Shown: piece after piece, positions 53,963 through 64,000 of the stretch
Layout: the number at the start of each line of letters is the position of its first letter
Position numbering within the stretch: position 1 is the first letter of the stretch
Assembly: GCA_017419165.1 (NCBI GenBank)
Contig: JAFOLW010000028.1
Span: 1 to 64,000, forward strand
Source of the DNA: Erysipelotrichaceae bacterium
GTDB taxonomy: Bacteria; Bacillota_I; Bacilli_A; Erysipelotrichales; Erysipelotrichaceae
Length of the DNA stretch: 64,000 nt
Reading direction: 5' to 3'
Made by a program: the position numbers and the translations under genes
Notes under the pieces: model-generated
Seen by the model: only the letters and a program-made list of their open reading frames with translations
What the model was told of the DNA's origin: nothing
The model's database searches: none

Positions 53963-56275
53963 ATGACGTACTCGATCATCGGGATCCTTGCGAGCATCAT
54001 CCTGCTCATGATCAACAGGGATGTCCTTTGGCATCGCAAAGAAGAATCGGAAAAGCAGTCGCAGCGGTATTACCGCTACTTCCTTTTCGGTGTGCTTTCC
54101 TACTATGTCACCGATATGCTCTGGGGGATCCTGGAACAGGAAAAACTGACCGGTATCCTGTATGCGGACACGGCCCTTCATTTCATAGCGATGGCCGCGG
54201 CCGTGATGCTCTGGACGCGCTACGTCGTCTCTTATCTGGGAGCGGAAGATGCGTTCAGTTCGTTCATCGCCAAAGCAGGGAAGCTCTTTCTCATTTTTGA
54301 GGTCCTGACGGTCGCCGTCAATTTCTTTGTTCCGGTCTTGTTTTATTTCGATGAAAGCGGCGCTTATCATGCGGGCAAGGCGAGATATCTGACTCTGGCG
54401 ATACAGATCATTCTGTTTTTGCTGACGTCGGTCTATACGATCTCGGCGGCTTTGAAGAGCGAAGGCTCCTTGCGGCGGCGCAATCTGACGGTCGGACTCT
54501 TCGGCATCGCGATGGTCGCCTTGATCGCCATCCAGGTCTTTTATCCGCTGCTGCCGTTTTATGCGATGGGTTATATGCTGGGGACCTGCGTCCTTCACAG
54601 TTATGTACTTGAAGATGAGAAGGCAGAATATCGGAGGGAACTGGAGCTATCGGTTCAGCGGGAGCGGGAACAGAAGAAGGAGCTTGCGGAAAACAGGGAA
54701 GCTTTGAAAGATGCCCTGTCGGCAGCCGAGCAGGCCAACAAGGCCAAGACCGCTTTCCTATCGAATATGTCGCATGAGATCCGTACGCCGCTCAATGCGA
54801 TCATCGGTCTCAACAACATCGCCCTGAACGATCCCGATACGACCGACAGAGTGAAGGATCATCTGGTGCGGATCGACAGTTCGGCTCAGCACCTGCTGTC
54901 GATCATCAACGATATCCTGGATATGTCGCGCATCGAATCGGGCAGGATGGTCATACGCAACGAGGAGTTCTCTTTTGCCAGAGTCCTCGAACAGGTCAAT
55001 ACGATGATCTCCGGCCAATGCCGGGAAAAGGGGCTGAACTACGACTGCCGCATCGAAGGAAAAGTCGATGATTATTACATCGGCGACGAGATGAAGATCC
55101 GGCAGACTTTATTGAATATCTTAGGCAATGCCGTCAAATTCACTCCGGAAGGGGGAAGCGTCGATTTCCTGATCGAAGAAGGAAAGCGTTATGACGATCA
55201 GGCGACACTGAAGTTCGTCATCTCCGATACGGGCATCGGCATGTCGAAGGACTACCTGCCGCATATCTTCGATTCCTTCTCGCAGGAGGATTCTTCTTCC
55301 ACTTCCAAATACGGTTCGACCGGTCTGGGCATGCCGATCACCAAGTCCATCGTGGAACTGATGAACGGATCCATCGAGGTGGAAAGCGAAAAAGGCAAAG
55401 GGACCGTGTTCACCGTGATGCTGACACTGAAGGAGTCCAAGCGTAAGGACAGCACATTGGAAAGCGACGAGCTCGATCCGCATTCTTTGAGCGTCCTGGT
55501 CATCGATGACGATGAGATCGCCTTGGATCATGCAAAGATCGTCCTGAGCCAGGTCGGCATCAGCTGCGATACCGCGATATCCGGTCCGGAAGGCGTGGAG
55601 AAAGTCAAGATCGCGCACGGCCGCCGTCATGACTATGATCTGATCCTGGTCGACTGGAAGATGCCGGAGATGGACGGTGTGGAGGTCAGCCGGCAGATCC
55701 GCAGCATCGTCGGAAGCGAGACGCCGATCATCATCCTGACCTCGTTCAACTGGGACGATGTCGCCGATGAAGCCAGAGAGGCCGGTGTCGATTCGTTCGT
55801 CGCCAAGCCTTTGTTTGCCGGAACGGTCTTAGAAGAATTCAGGGAAGCGTTCAAGCGCAAGAACGAGAAATTCGTCAATGAGACCGTCGAACTCAAGGGA
55901 AAACGGGTCCTGCTGGCCGAAGACGTGGAGATCAACGCCCAGATCATGAAGATGGTCCTGTCGCTGCGGGAGATCGAATGCGACCTGGCCGAGAACGGCA
56001 AGATCGCTCTGGAGAAATATCTGACTCATGAGGCCGGTTACTACGATGCGGTCTTGATGGATATGCGCATGCCGGAGATGGACGGCATCACCGCCAGCAA
56101 GGCGATCCGCGGCTCTGCCAGGGAAGATGCGGCAACGATCCCGATCATCGCTCTGACGGCCAACGCTTTTGATGAAGACGTGCAGCGTTCCCTGCAGGCG
56201 GGGCTCAATGCCCACCTGTCCAAGCCGGTGGAACCGGATGTCTTGTTTGAAACGCTGCAGAATCTGATCCGTTAG
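53963..56275 (+). CDS. Hybrid sensor histidine kinase with two receiver domains
   Basis: 770 residues. About seven hydrophobic helices (1-215) form a membrane sensor, followed by a coiled linker, a HisKA domain with phosphorylated His271 (SNMSHEIRTPLNAIIG), a HATPase domain (NILGNAVKFTPEGG, SDTGIGM, STGLGMPI), and two receivers with phospho-acceptors Asp564 (LVDWKMPEMDG) and Asp700 (LMDMRMPEMDG). No DNA-binding output or Hpt domain is attached, so a separate partner is needed. TATAAT at 53873-53878 and GGGGGAAAAG serve it. Confidence 0.92.
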   Translation: MTYSIIGILASIILLMINRDVLWHRKEESEKQSQRYYRYFLFGVLSYYVTDMLWGILEQEKLTGILYADTALHFIAMAAAVMLWTRYVVSYLGAEDAFSSFIAKAGKLFLIFEVLTVAVNFFVPVLFYFDESGAYHAGKARYLTLAIQIILFLLTSVYTISAALKSEGSLRRRNLTVGLFGIAMVALIAIQVFYPLLPFYAMGYMLGTCVLHSYVLEDEKAEYRRELELSVQREREQKKELAENREALKDALSAAEQANKAKTAFLSNMSHEIRTPLNAIIGLNNIALNDPDTTDRVKDHLVRIDSSAQHLLSIINDILDMSRIESGRMVIRNEEFSFARVLEQVNTMISGQCREKGLNYDCRIEGKVDDYYIGDEMKIRQTLLNILGNAVKFTPEGGSVDFLIEEGKRYDDQATLKFVISDTGIGMSKDYLPHIFDSFSQEDSSSTSKYGSTGLGMPITKSIVELMNGSIEVESEKGKGTVFTVMLTLKESKRKDSTLESDELDPHSLSVLVIDDDEIALDHAKIVLSQVGISCDTAISGPEGVEKVKIAHGRRHDYDLILVDWKMPEMDGVEVSRQIRSIVGSETPIIILTSFNWDDVADEAREAGVDSFVAKPLFAGTVLEEFREAFKRKNEKFVNETVELKGKRVLLAEDVEINAQIMKMVLSLREIECDLAENGKIALEKYLTHEAGYYDAVLMDMRMPEMDGITASKAIRGSAREDAATIPIIALTANAFDEDVQRSLQAGLNAHLSKPVEPDVLFETLQNLIR

Positions 56276-56279
56276 GTAC

Positions 56280-56301
56280 AAGGCTCGAAAGAGCCTTTTC
56301 T
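56280..56301 (+). terminator. Terminator after the histidine kinase
   Basis: AAGGCTC (56280-56286) pairs with GAGCCTT (56291-56297), loop GAAA, then TTCTTTC. Confidence 0.78.
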
Positions 56302-56324
56302 TTCAGCGTATAATGAAGACAGAG

Positions 56325-57412
<1,088 letters not shown>

Positions 57413-57416
<4 letters not shown>

Positions 57417-58363
57417 AACTGGTGATCTTCGGATGCGGCAGGATCGCAAACCGCATCGCAAAATCGGCAAAGCTGGTCGAGACGATCGACCTGGCCGGTT
57501 TCGCTTCCAAGGATATCGAAAAAGCGAAAGCTTATTGTGAGACCTATGACTGCCGGGACTATGGAAACTACGATCATTTTCTAAGCGGCGACGTCGATGC
57601 GGTCTATATCGCCGGCTACAATCCCGGTCATTATGACCTGATCAGACTGTGTCTGGAACATCAAAAGAACGTCATCTGCGAGAAGCCGATGTTGTTCGAT
57701 GTCAGACAGACTGAAGAGGTCTTTGAACTGGCAGAAAAGAACGGTGTCTTACTGATGGAGGCGCTGAAATCGGTCTTCCTGCCTTCGATCGCGGAAGTCA
57801 AGAAGATGATGAAGGAAGGACAGATCGGTGAGATCAAAAGCATTTCCGCTTCTTTCATGCGGGCAGGTCATCATCCTCAGACCCACTGGATCCATGACTT
57901 GACGACCGGCGGTGTGTTCAAGGATCTGGGTTCTTATTGCATCGGCACGATGAACTTTTTGATGGACGGACGTCCAAAACTGCTGAAACTGGAATCGGAC
58001 CGCACGGCCGAGGTCTCGGAATCCACGGCTTATGCCGATCTTTCCTACGGCGGGATCCCGGCAAGAGCTTCGGTCTCCAATTCCCTGGACGGGGACAATC
58101 ATCTGTTTGTGGAGGGCGACAAGGGATCTATCCGTGTGAAGAATTACTGGAAAGAAGGAAGGATCGAATACCGGATCGGGCAGGAGACTTTTGTGAAAGA
58201 GGTCCCGCTGATCTCGGATTTCTATTATGAACTGAAACATTTTGCCGGTCTGTGCGATGCGGGAAAGAAGATGTCCGATGTGATGTCCGACAAGGCGTCA
58301 CTTGACATCATCGCTGTCACGTCACAGATCGACTCCACGGTCGGAGGACTTCAAAGGGGGTAA
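57413..58363 (+). CDS. Gfo/Idh/MocA-family dehydrogenase
   Basis: 316 residues: Rossmann GxGxxA motif (LVIFGCGRIANRIA), then YIAGYNPGHYDLIRLCLE, the CEKPM motif with catalytic Lys, and a C-terminal domain with WIHDLTTGGVFKDLGSY. It is a different subfamily from the pair at 29341. It overlaps mutY by 4 bases (ATGA) and precedes the deacetylase by 3, linking it to amino-sugar genes. Confidence 0.9.
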
Positions 58364-58366
58364 ATC

Positions 58367-59521
58367 ATGATCATTCAATCGAAAAACGTCTATTACGAGG
58401 AAAAGCTTCAGCCTAAACAGATCAAGATCGTCAAAGACAGGATCGAAGCGGTCTATCCTTACGGTCTGTTCAAGGTGGATAAGGATTACGGCGACCTGCT
58501 GATCCTGCCGGGTCTTTGTGATGTGCACAATCACGGCTACAACGGCGGGGAGTCTAATACGGCCACGAAGAAGTGGCTGAAGGAGTGGACGGAATATCTT
58601 CCTTCCGAAGGTGTGACTTCGACTTTGGCTTCGATCTCTTCGTTTCCGAAAGAGGGCCTGCTGACGGCATTAAAGAATATCGGCGATTTCATCGAGAAGG
58701 ACAATAAGAAGGGCACCCATATCTTAGGTGTCTATGAGGAAGGACCATTCATCTGCTCCGGCAAGGAGAGAGGCGCACAGTCTCTCGACTTTCAGATCAT
58801 CCCGACAAAGAAGGTCATCGACGAGTTCAACGATGCCTGCAAGGGCCACCTGATCTACGTCATGATCGCCCCGGAAATGTTGAAAGGGGACTATCGGGTC
58901 ATCGACTACTGTGTCTCCAAGGGAATGAAGGTGGCTTTGGGACATACCGGTGCGACCTTCGATGTCTGCAAGGAAGCGATCGAACACGGTGCGATCAGCT
59001 TCACCCATACGTATAACGGCATGCGGGGCCTGCATCACAGGGAACCGGGCGTTGTCGGTGCGGCGATGTATTTTGATGAGTGTTATGCGGAGTGCATCTG
59101 CGATGACATCCATGTCCATAAGGTCGCTGCCAATATCCTGGCGAAGACCAAGAGCAAAGACAAATTCATCCTGATCACCGACTCGGTCTCCATCAAGGGC
59201 TTCAAGCCGGGGATCTACGGAGATGAAAAGAAGGGAAGGACGACGACCGTGACGGCGGAAGGCGTCGGTTATCTCACCGGCACGGATACTTTGGCCGGTT
59301 CCTGTCACAGGCTCAATCACATCCTCGATCTGGCGATCCGTGAGGCGAAGATCGACACGGTCACGGCGATCAATGCGGTGACCGTCAATCCGATGCGGAT
59401 GCTCGGGATTAACGACCGCGGTCTGATCAAGGAGAACTACAAGGCCGATCTGGCGGTCTTTGATGATAAGTTCAACAACGTCGACACCTACATCGACGGA
59501 AGACGATTCGAAAGGAAGTAA
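58367..59521 (+). CDS. NagA-like deacetylase (second copy)
   Basis: 384 residues, clearly paralogous to the enzyme at 37224 with the same start pattern (MIIQSKNVYYEEKLQPKQ). Motifs: CDVHNHGYNGGE, YEEGPFICSGKERGAQ, ALGHTGATFD, FTHTYNGMRGLHHREPG, and Asp in LITDSVSIKG. Metal ligands look intact, but the N-terminal HxH lies in HNH, not HTH. The position beside murQ suggests a role in muropeptide or GlcNAc-6-P recycling. Confidence 0.85.
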   Translation: MIIQSKNVYYEEKLQPKQIKIVKDRIEAVYPYGLFKVDKDYGDLLILPGLCDVHNHGYNGGESNTATKKWLKEWTEYLPSEGVTSTLASISSFPKEGLLTALKNIGDFIEKDNKKGTHILGVYEEGPFICSGKERGAQSLDFQIIPTKKVIDEFNDACKGHLIYVMIAPEMLKGDYRVIDYCVSKGMKVALGHTGATFDVCKEAIEHGAISFTHTYNGMRGLHHREPGVVGAAMYFDECYAECICDDIHVHKVAANILAKTKSKDKFILITDSVSIKGFKPGIYGDEKKGRTTTVTAEGVGYLTGTDTLAGSCHRLNHILDLAIREAKIDTVTAINAVTVNPMRMLGINDRGLIKENYKADLAVFDDKFNNVDTYIDGRRFERK

Positions 59522-59526
59522 ATGTT

Positions 59527-60417
59527 ATGGCAGTCGATATCGAAGGATTATCTACCGAAAAAAGGAATGAATTGAGCAAGGACATCGATCTGTTGTCCAC
59601 GGCACAGATCCTGAAGCTGATGAATGAGGAAGATCTCAAGGTGGTGGATGCGGTGAAAAGCGCATTGCCGGCCGTTGAGGAAGTCATCGATGCCTGTGTG
59701 AAGGCGTACAAGAAAGGCGGACGCATCATCTACATCGGTGCCGGAACATCGGGCAGACTCGGTCTGATGGATGCGGTCGAGGTCGTACCGACGTTCAACA
59801 GCGAGCGTTTCGTCGGCCTGATCGCCGGCGGTGAGGGAGCGTTCATCAAGGCGGTCGAAGGCGCCGAGGATTCCATGGAGCTGGCCGTCAAAGATCTGCA
59901 AGGTCTGGCTTTGAATGAAAACGATATGGTCATCGGCATCGCCGCTTCCGGCAGGACGCCGTACGTCATCGGCGGGCTCGACTATGCCCGAAGCATCGGC
60001 GCGGATACCGGGTGTCTGTGCTGCAACTTGGATACGAAGATCGCCAAGCACTGTGCACATCCGATCGAACTGAGTGCCGGTCCGGAGATCATGACCGGTT
60101 CGACGAGGCTCAAATCCGGGACCTGTCAGAAGATCATCCTGAATATGATCTCGACGGTGACGATGATCAAAGTCGGCAAGGTCTACGGCAATCTGATGGT
60201 GGATGTGCGGGCGACCAACGAAAAGCTCGTCGAACGCTGCCGGCGCATCGTCATGGAAGCGACCGGCTGCGATCATGACAAGGCGGACGAGGTCTTGAAT
60301 GAAACGGGCAATGACTGCCGCAAGGCGATCGTGATGATCCTGTTAGGCATCAGCCGCGAGGAAGCGGAGGAGCGGATCGAAAAGGCCGGCGGTTATATCC
60401 GCGAGGCGATCAGATAG
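59527..60417 (+). CDS. murQ: N-acetylmuramic acid 6-phosphate etherase
   Basis: 296 residues. MurQ signature YIGAGTSGRLGLMDAVEVVP at about 70-89, GGEGAFIKAVEGAEDS, IGIAASGRTPYVIGG, and SAGPEIMTGSTRLKSGT. It splits MurNAc-6-P into GlcNAc-6-P and D-lactate. The product would pass to the NagA-like enzyme encoded immediately upstream, making a short cell-wall-recycling operon. Confidence 0.95.
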   Translation: MAVDIEGLSTEKRNELSKDIDLLSTAQILKLMNEEDLKVVDAVKSALPAVEEVIDACVKAYKKGGRIIYIGAGTSGRLGLMDAVEVVPTFNSERFVGLIAGGEGAFIKAVEGAEDSMELAVKDLQGLALNENDMVIGIAASGRTPYVIGGLDYARSIGADTGCLCCNLDTKIAKHCAHPIELSAGPEIMTGSTRLKSGTCQKIILNMISTVTMIKVGKVYGNLMVDVRATNEKLVERCRRIVMEATGCDHDKADEVLNETGNDCRKAIVMILLGISREEAEERIEKAGGYIREAIR

Positions 60418-60427
60418 ACAAAGAAAA

Positions 60428-60456
60428 AGCAGCATCGGAAGATGCTGCTGTTTTCT
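60428..60456 (+). terminator. Terminator after murQ
   Basis: AGCAGCATC (60428-60436) pairs with GATGCTGCT (60441-60449), loop GGAA, then GTTTT. Confidence 0.85.
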
Positions 60457-60545
60457 GAATCAAGGTATTTGGGATCGTTCCCGTTTGGAGAATTAAATGA
60501 AAAAATTATTTTACACTGTCATATTAACCGATGATTGTGAATCGT

Positions 60546-60625
60546 TGGTGAAATGATTGTGATATATTTGTGAAAATGCGATTTTCCAAAGTGCGGAAAG
60601 AGGAACAGAGGTCTTATTGTATAAT
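60546..60625 (+). promoter_or_regulatory. ECF transporter promoter region with 11-bp direct repeats
   Basis: TGGTGAAATGA (60546), TTGTGATATAT (60557) and TTGTGAAAATG (60568) are spaced by exactly 11 bases, and a further TTGTGA may lie just upstream. TATAAT at 60620-60625 ends 7 bases before the ATG at 60633. The -35 is poor, consistent with activation. Repeats match those at 20857 and 31430. Confidence 0.55.
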
Positions 60626-60632
60626 TTAGAGT

Positions 60633-62345
60633 ATGGAACCGATCATTTCATTCAAGGATTTTTCATTTCAATATACGGCACAGAAACAGCCGACGCTCAA
60701 GAACATCGACCTTGAGATCTATCCGGGCGAGAAGATCCTGATCTGCGGTGCTTCCGGTTCGGGCAAGTCCACTCTGGGAAACTGCATCAACGGGCTGATC
60801 CCGTTCTCCCTGACCGGGAAGATGGAAGGGCAGTGCACCGTCGACGGGATAGAGACAAGGAATTCTTCGATCTTTGAACTGTCGACCCGTGTCGGTACGG
60901 TCCTGCAGGATCCCGACGGCCAGTTCGTCGGTCTGACCGTTGCCGAAGACATCGCTTTTGCTCTGGAGAACGACTGTGTGGAGCAGCAACGGATGAACGA
61001 GCAGATCCTGGAGGCGGCCAAGACCGTCAGCATCGAGCAGCGCCTGAAGAATGCCCCGTACGATCTTTCCGGCGGGCAGAAACAGAGAGTTTCGATGGCC
61101 GGCGTCATCGTCGACGATGTCAGGATCCTGCTGTTCGATGAGCCTTTGGCGAACCTCGATCCGGCGACCGGCAAGTCGGCGATCGAACTCATCGATCTGC
61201 TGAAGAAGGAGACCGATACGACGGTATTGATCATCGAACACCGTATCGAAGACGTCTTGTGGAAAAAGGTCGACCGCATCATCCTGATGGATGACGGAAG
61301 GATCGTGGCCGATCTGCGGCCGGAAGAACTGCTGGCTTCTTCTCTTCTGAAGGACCACGGTATCCGGGAGCCTTTGTATCTGACACTGCTGAAATATGCG
61401 GGTGCCGATCTTAAGAAGCTTCGGGGGATCGACGGGATCAATGAGCTCGTGCTGGATGAAAAGACCAAAGAGAATGTTAAAAGCTGGTATGCCCGGGCCA
61501 ATAAAGAAGAAGTCTATAACGACAACGATGTCATCCTGAAAGTGGAGGATCTCGATTTCTCCTATCAGGAAGGCGATCCGATCCTGCACAGCGTTTCTTT
61601 TGAAGTGAAGAAGGGCGAGATGATGGCGATCGTCGGACAGAACGGTGCCGGCAAGTCCACCTTATGTAAGGTGATCTGCGGTTTTGAAAAGCCGTCCAAG
61701 GGGAAAGTCTTCTTTGAAGGCGGGGACATCACGGAGGATTCCATCCGTTCCCGCGCATCCAAGATCGGTTACGTCATGCAGAACCCCAACCAGATGATCT
61801 CACAGGCGATGATCTTCGATGAGGTGGCGATGGGAATACGCAATACGGGCTTGAGTGAAGAAGAGATCAGGGAAAAGGTCTATGCGACGCTTAAGATCTG
61901 CGGCTTGTATGAGTTCCGCAACTGGCCGATCTCGGCATTGTCGTTCGGTCAGAAGAAACGTGTGACGATCGCTTCGATCCTGGTCATGGGACCGAAGATC
62001 ATCATTCTGGATGAACCGACAGCCGGTCAGGATTTTGCCCATTATACCGACATCATGGAATTCCTCAAGGAGCTGAACGGCAAAGGCATCACCATCATCA
62101 TGATCACGCATGACATGCATCTGATGCTGGAATATACAAAGAGGTCCCTGGTCTTTACCGACGGAAGGATCGTCGCGGATGCTTCCGGTTCGGCGGTGCT
62201 TTGCGATGAGGACCTGGTCAAAAAGGCATCTTTGAAAGAGACTTCTTTATTCAAGATCGCGACCGACTGCGGCATTGCGGATCCGGTGGATTTCGTCGAC
62301 TGTTTCATCGATTACGACAGGAAGGAGCGCGAACATGGCAAGTAA
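60633..62345 (+). CDS. ECF transporter ATPase, two fused domains
   Basis: 570 residues with two complete ATPase domains. Domain 1: Walker A GASGSGKST (39-47), signature LSGGQKQR (145-152), Walker B ILLFDEP. Domain 2: GQNGAGKST near 335, signature LSFGQKKR near 436, and IIILDEP. It corresponds to EcfA1 plus EcfA2 in one chain, as in YkoD-like proteins, and powers uptake of a vitamin or similar micronutrient. The gene appears leaderless and overlaps the EcfT gene by 11 bases. Confidence 0.92.
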   Translation: MEPIISFKDFSFQYTAQKQPTLKNIDLEIYPGEKILICGASGSGKSTLGNCINGLIPFSLTGKMEGQCTVDGIETRNSSIFELSTRVGTVLQDPDGQFVGLTVAEDIAFALENDCVEQQRMNEQILEAAKTVSIEQRLKNAPYDLSGGQKQRVSMAGVIVDDVRILLFDEPLANLDPATGKSAIELIDLLKKETDTTVLIIEHRIEDVLWKKVDRIILMDDGRIVADLRPEELLASSLLKDHGIREPLYLTLLKYAGADLKKLRGIDGINELVLDEKTKENVKSWYARANKEEVYNDNDVILKVEDLDFSYQEGDPILHSVSFEVKKGEMMAIVGQNGAGKSTLCKVICGFEKPSKGKVFFEGGDITEDSIRSRASKIGYVMQNPNQMISQAMIFDEVAMGIRNTGLSEEEIREKVYATLKICGLYEFRNWPISALSFGQKKRVTIASILVMGPKIIILDEPTAGQDFAHYTDIMEFLKELNGKGITIIMITHDMHLMLEYTKRSLVFTDGRIVADASGSAVLCDEDLVKKASLKETSLFKIATDCGIADPVDFVDCFIDYDRKEREHGK

Positions 62346-63168
62346 GGTATTGAACTATATCCCGAAGAAGTCATTCATCCACTCCCTTTCCGGGACGACC
62401 AAGCTGGTCATCTTCTTAAGTTTCTCATTTCTCTGCGGACTGTCTTTCGATACGAGAGTCCTGCTGTTTCTTTTATGTATGTCATTCCTGGGTTTTGCCT
62501 TAAGCAGGATCAAGCTTTCCGAGATCCGGCTGATGTCGACTTTCCTGGTGATCTTCATCGTCATGAATGCGATCTTGTTGTTCCTGTTCAATCCGGAATA
62601 CGGACCGGAGCTTTACGGTTCCAGGACGGTCTTGTTTCATATCGCAGGGAAATATGACATGACTTTGGAACAGCTCTTCTATCAGTTCAATGTGTCTTTG
62701 AAGTATGTCATCGGTTTCCCGATCGCGATCTTGTTCATATCGACGACCAATCCGAGTGAGTTCGCTTCCTCGTTGTCGTCGCTCGGTGTTCCTTACCGGA
62801 TCTCTTATTCGGTCTCGCTGGCGCTCCGTTATATCCCGGATATCCAGCAGGAGTATCATGAGATCTCCCAGTCTCAGGAAGCCAGAGGCGTGGCTTTGGG
62901 CAAGGATGTGAAGTTCTTCGAGCGGATCAAGAATTCCGCCAAGATCCTGCTTCCGCTGGTGCTGAATTCGCTGAACCGCATCGATCAGATCTCCAATTCG
63001 ATGCAGCTGAGAAGTTTCGGCAAGCACAAGAAGCGTACCTGGTTCATGAGAAAGAAGATGACGGCGGCGGATTACGGCGTCATCGGCTTATGTGTTTTGA
63101 TCTTCGTTGTCGGACTGATCATCACCAATCAGGGCGGCAACAATCTGTACAATCCGTTCATGAGGTAA
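62335..63168 (+). CDS. ECF transporter transmembrane component EcfT
   Basis: 277 residues with about five membrane helices. The coupling motifs that touch the ATPases are QEARGVALG near 200 (Ala-Arg-Gly core) and a second downstream, SMQLRSFGKHKKR. The start at 62335 follows AAGGAG. Together with the fused ATPase it makes the energy-coupling module; no substrate-binding S component is seen within the window. Confidence 0.9.
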   Translation: MASKVLNYIPKKSFIHSLSGTTKLVIFLSFSFLCGLSFDTRVLLFLLCMSFLGFALSRIKLSEIRLMSTFLVIFIVMNAILLFLFNPEYGPELYGSRTVLFHIAGKYDMTLEQLFYQFNVSLKYVIGFPIAILFISTTNPSEFASSLSSLGVPYRISYSVSLALRYIPDIQQEYHEISQSQEARGVALGKDVKFFERIKNSAKILLPLVLNSLNRIDQISNSMQLRSFGKHKKRTWFMRKKMTAADYGVIGLCVLIFVVGLIITNQGGNNLYNPFMR

Positions 63169-63172
63169 GAAT

Positions 63173-64000
63173 ATGAAAAAGATGTTGGTATTTCAGACAG
63201 ACTTTACTTATAAAGAAGGCGCGGTCGCGGCGATGTACGGCGTGGTCAAGTCGGTGGATCCCGGGATCGAGATCCTGACGGCGACCCACGAGATCCCGCA
63301 GTACGATACCTGGTCGGCTTCCTACCGTTTATATCAGTACATCGACTTCTGGCCGAAAGGTACGATCTTCGTTTCCGTCGTCGATCCCGGCGTGGGGACT
63401 TCGAGGAGGGCGTGCGTCGCCAGAACGAAGAACGGTTATTATATCGTCACCCCGGACAACGGATCTTTGACCCATGTCGACCGTTATTTCGGCATCGAAG
63501 AAGTCCGTCAGATCGATGAAACGGTCAACCGGCTGCACAGAGAAGACAACGGTGCCGTTTCGATCTTCCACGGAAGAGACCTGTTCAGTTATTGCGCCGC
63601 CAGACTTGCTTCGGGGATCATCTCCTACGAAGAGGTCGGTCCCGCATATCCGATCGAAGAGATCAAGCGTCATGAGATCTTCGAGGCAAAGGTCTTCGAA
63701 GATCATATCGAAGGGATGTTCGAGATCAACGATCCGAATTTCGGCAACTTGTGGACCAATGTCCTACTGAGCGATTTCAAGAAGCTGTTCAAGATGGGCG
63801 ATCATGTCCATACGCTCATTTATATGGGAGATGAAGTCGTTTTTGATGAAACGATCCCGTATTACGATTCCTTCGGCAAGGCAGAGGATCATACGGTCAT
63901 GATCTACAATAACGAGATCAATAAGATGGGTCTGGCGGAAGTGGTCGGCAATCTTTGCGAAGACTATCATCTTTCTTACGGACAGGAATATAAGGTGGTC
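63173..64000 (+). CDS. SAM hydroxide adenosyltransferase (DUF62 family), 3' truncated by window edge
   Basis: The frame is open for 276 codons to the last base. Family signatures: QTDFTYKEGAVAAMYGVV at the N-terminus, VSVVDPGVGTSRRACVA, VTPDNGSLTHV and FHGRDLFSYCAARL. These enzymes hydrolyse S-adenosylmethionine to adenosine and methionine. Only 4 bases separate it from EcfT, so it belongs to the ECF operon. The C-terminus is missing only because the window ends. Confidence 0.9.
   Translation, partial: MKKMLVFQTDFTYKEGAVAAMYGVVKSVDPGIEILTATHEIPQYDTWSASYRLYQYIDFWPKGTIFVSVVDPGVGTSRRACVARTKNGYYIVTPDNGSLTHVDRYFGIEEVRQIDETVNRLHREDNGAVSIFHGRDLFSYCAARLASGIISYEEVGPAYPIEEIKRHEIFEAKVFEDHIEGMFEINDPNFGNLWTNVLLSDFKKLFKMGDHVHTLIYMGDEVVFDETIPYYDSFGKAEDHTVMIYNNEINKMGLAEVVGNLCEDYHLSYGQEYKVV

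Noticed and set aside
60457-60632. Possible riboswitch before the ECF transporter
   Set aside because: I could find no conserved core of TPP, cobalamin or SAM riboswitches, and the -10 box adjacent to the start codon leaves no room for a leader.

Overview
The window reads as a chromosome segment of a fermentative, carbohydrate-oriented member of the Bacillota. An Erysipelotrichia-type gut bacterium is my best guess; this is inferred from gene content and not from a marker gene. Supporting signs are AddAB instead of RecBCD, CcpA-type cre boxes, mannose-class and ascorbate-class PTS, ECF transport, lipoproteins with Gram-positive-style signals, a split transketolase, and TTG/GTG starts. I saw no rRNA, tRNA, CRISPR array or intact insertion sequence.

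Layout. 1-580: the end of an unrecognised gene and a coiled-coil gene. 841-7077: leaderless addB, addA and a phosphoesterase. 7132-13147: a BtpA/SgcQ-like protein behind 20-bp iterons, a PHP phosphatase, a 6-phospho-beta-glucosidase, a 58-residue protein and an Fe-S flavoenzyme. 13256-15834: an eroded ascorbate (ula) locus. UlaD and UlaA are both cut at their 5' ends, UlaE is fused out of frame to the end of a HAD phosphatase gene, and only the EIIB and the 4-epimerase remain whole. 15857-17582: split transketolase. 17630-20205: AT-rich island with an oxidoreductase remnant and an AbiE toxin-antitoxin pair. 20205-31306: mannose-class PTS (EIIC, EIID, EIIB), a second 6-phospho-beta-glucosidase, an MFS carrier, a ceramidase-like hydrolase with two HAD phosphatases, and twin Gfo/Idh dehydrogenases. 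31430-36441: an ABC importer with a fused permease and an ATPase carrying a large insertion. 37044-43573: NagA-like deacetylase, lipoprotein, YbaK-like protein, sigma factor/DUF4349 pair, nuclease, CutC. 43606-53334: tandem HAD fusion, dehydrogenase, Nudix, SIS protein, MATE pump, regulator, serine hydrolase, the missing PTS EIIA, and three consecutive SIS genes. 53412-60417: hybrid histidine kinase, MutY, Gfo/Idh, a second NagA-like enzyme, MurQ. 60633-64000: ECF transporter and a SAM hydroxide adenosyltransferase running off the end.

How it fits together. Much of the window looks like one amino-sugar and phospho-sugar programme: PTS and ABC uptake, phospho-glycosidases, deacetylases, the MurQ etherase, SIS isomerases and HAD phosphatases. 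Three transporter operons (PTS, ABC, ECF) share an upstream array of 11-bp direct repeats of the type GTGTGAAAATC, which suggests a common OmpR/PhoB-family activator; two of these promoters also carry cre boxes. A second recurring theme is leaderless transcription: at nine genes a -10 box lies 6-10 bases before the start codon with no usable ribosome binding site.
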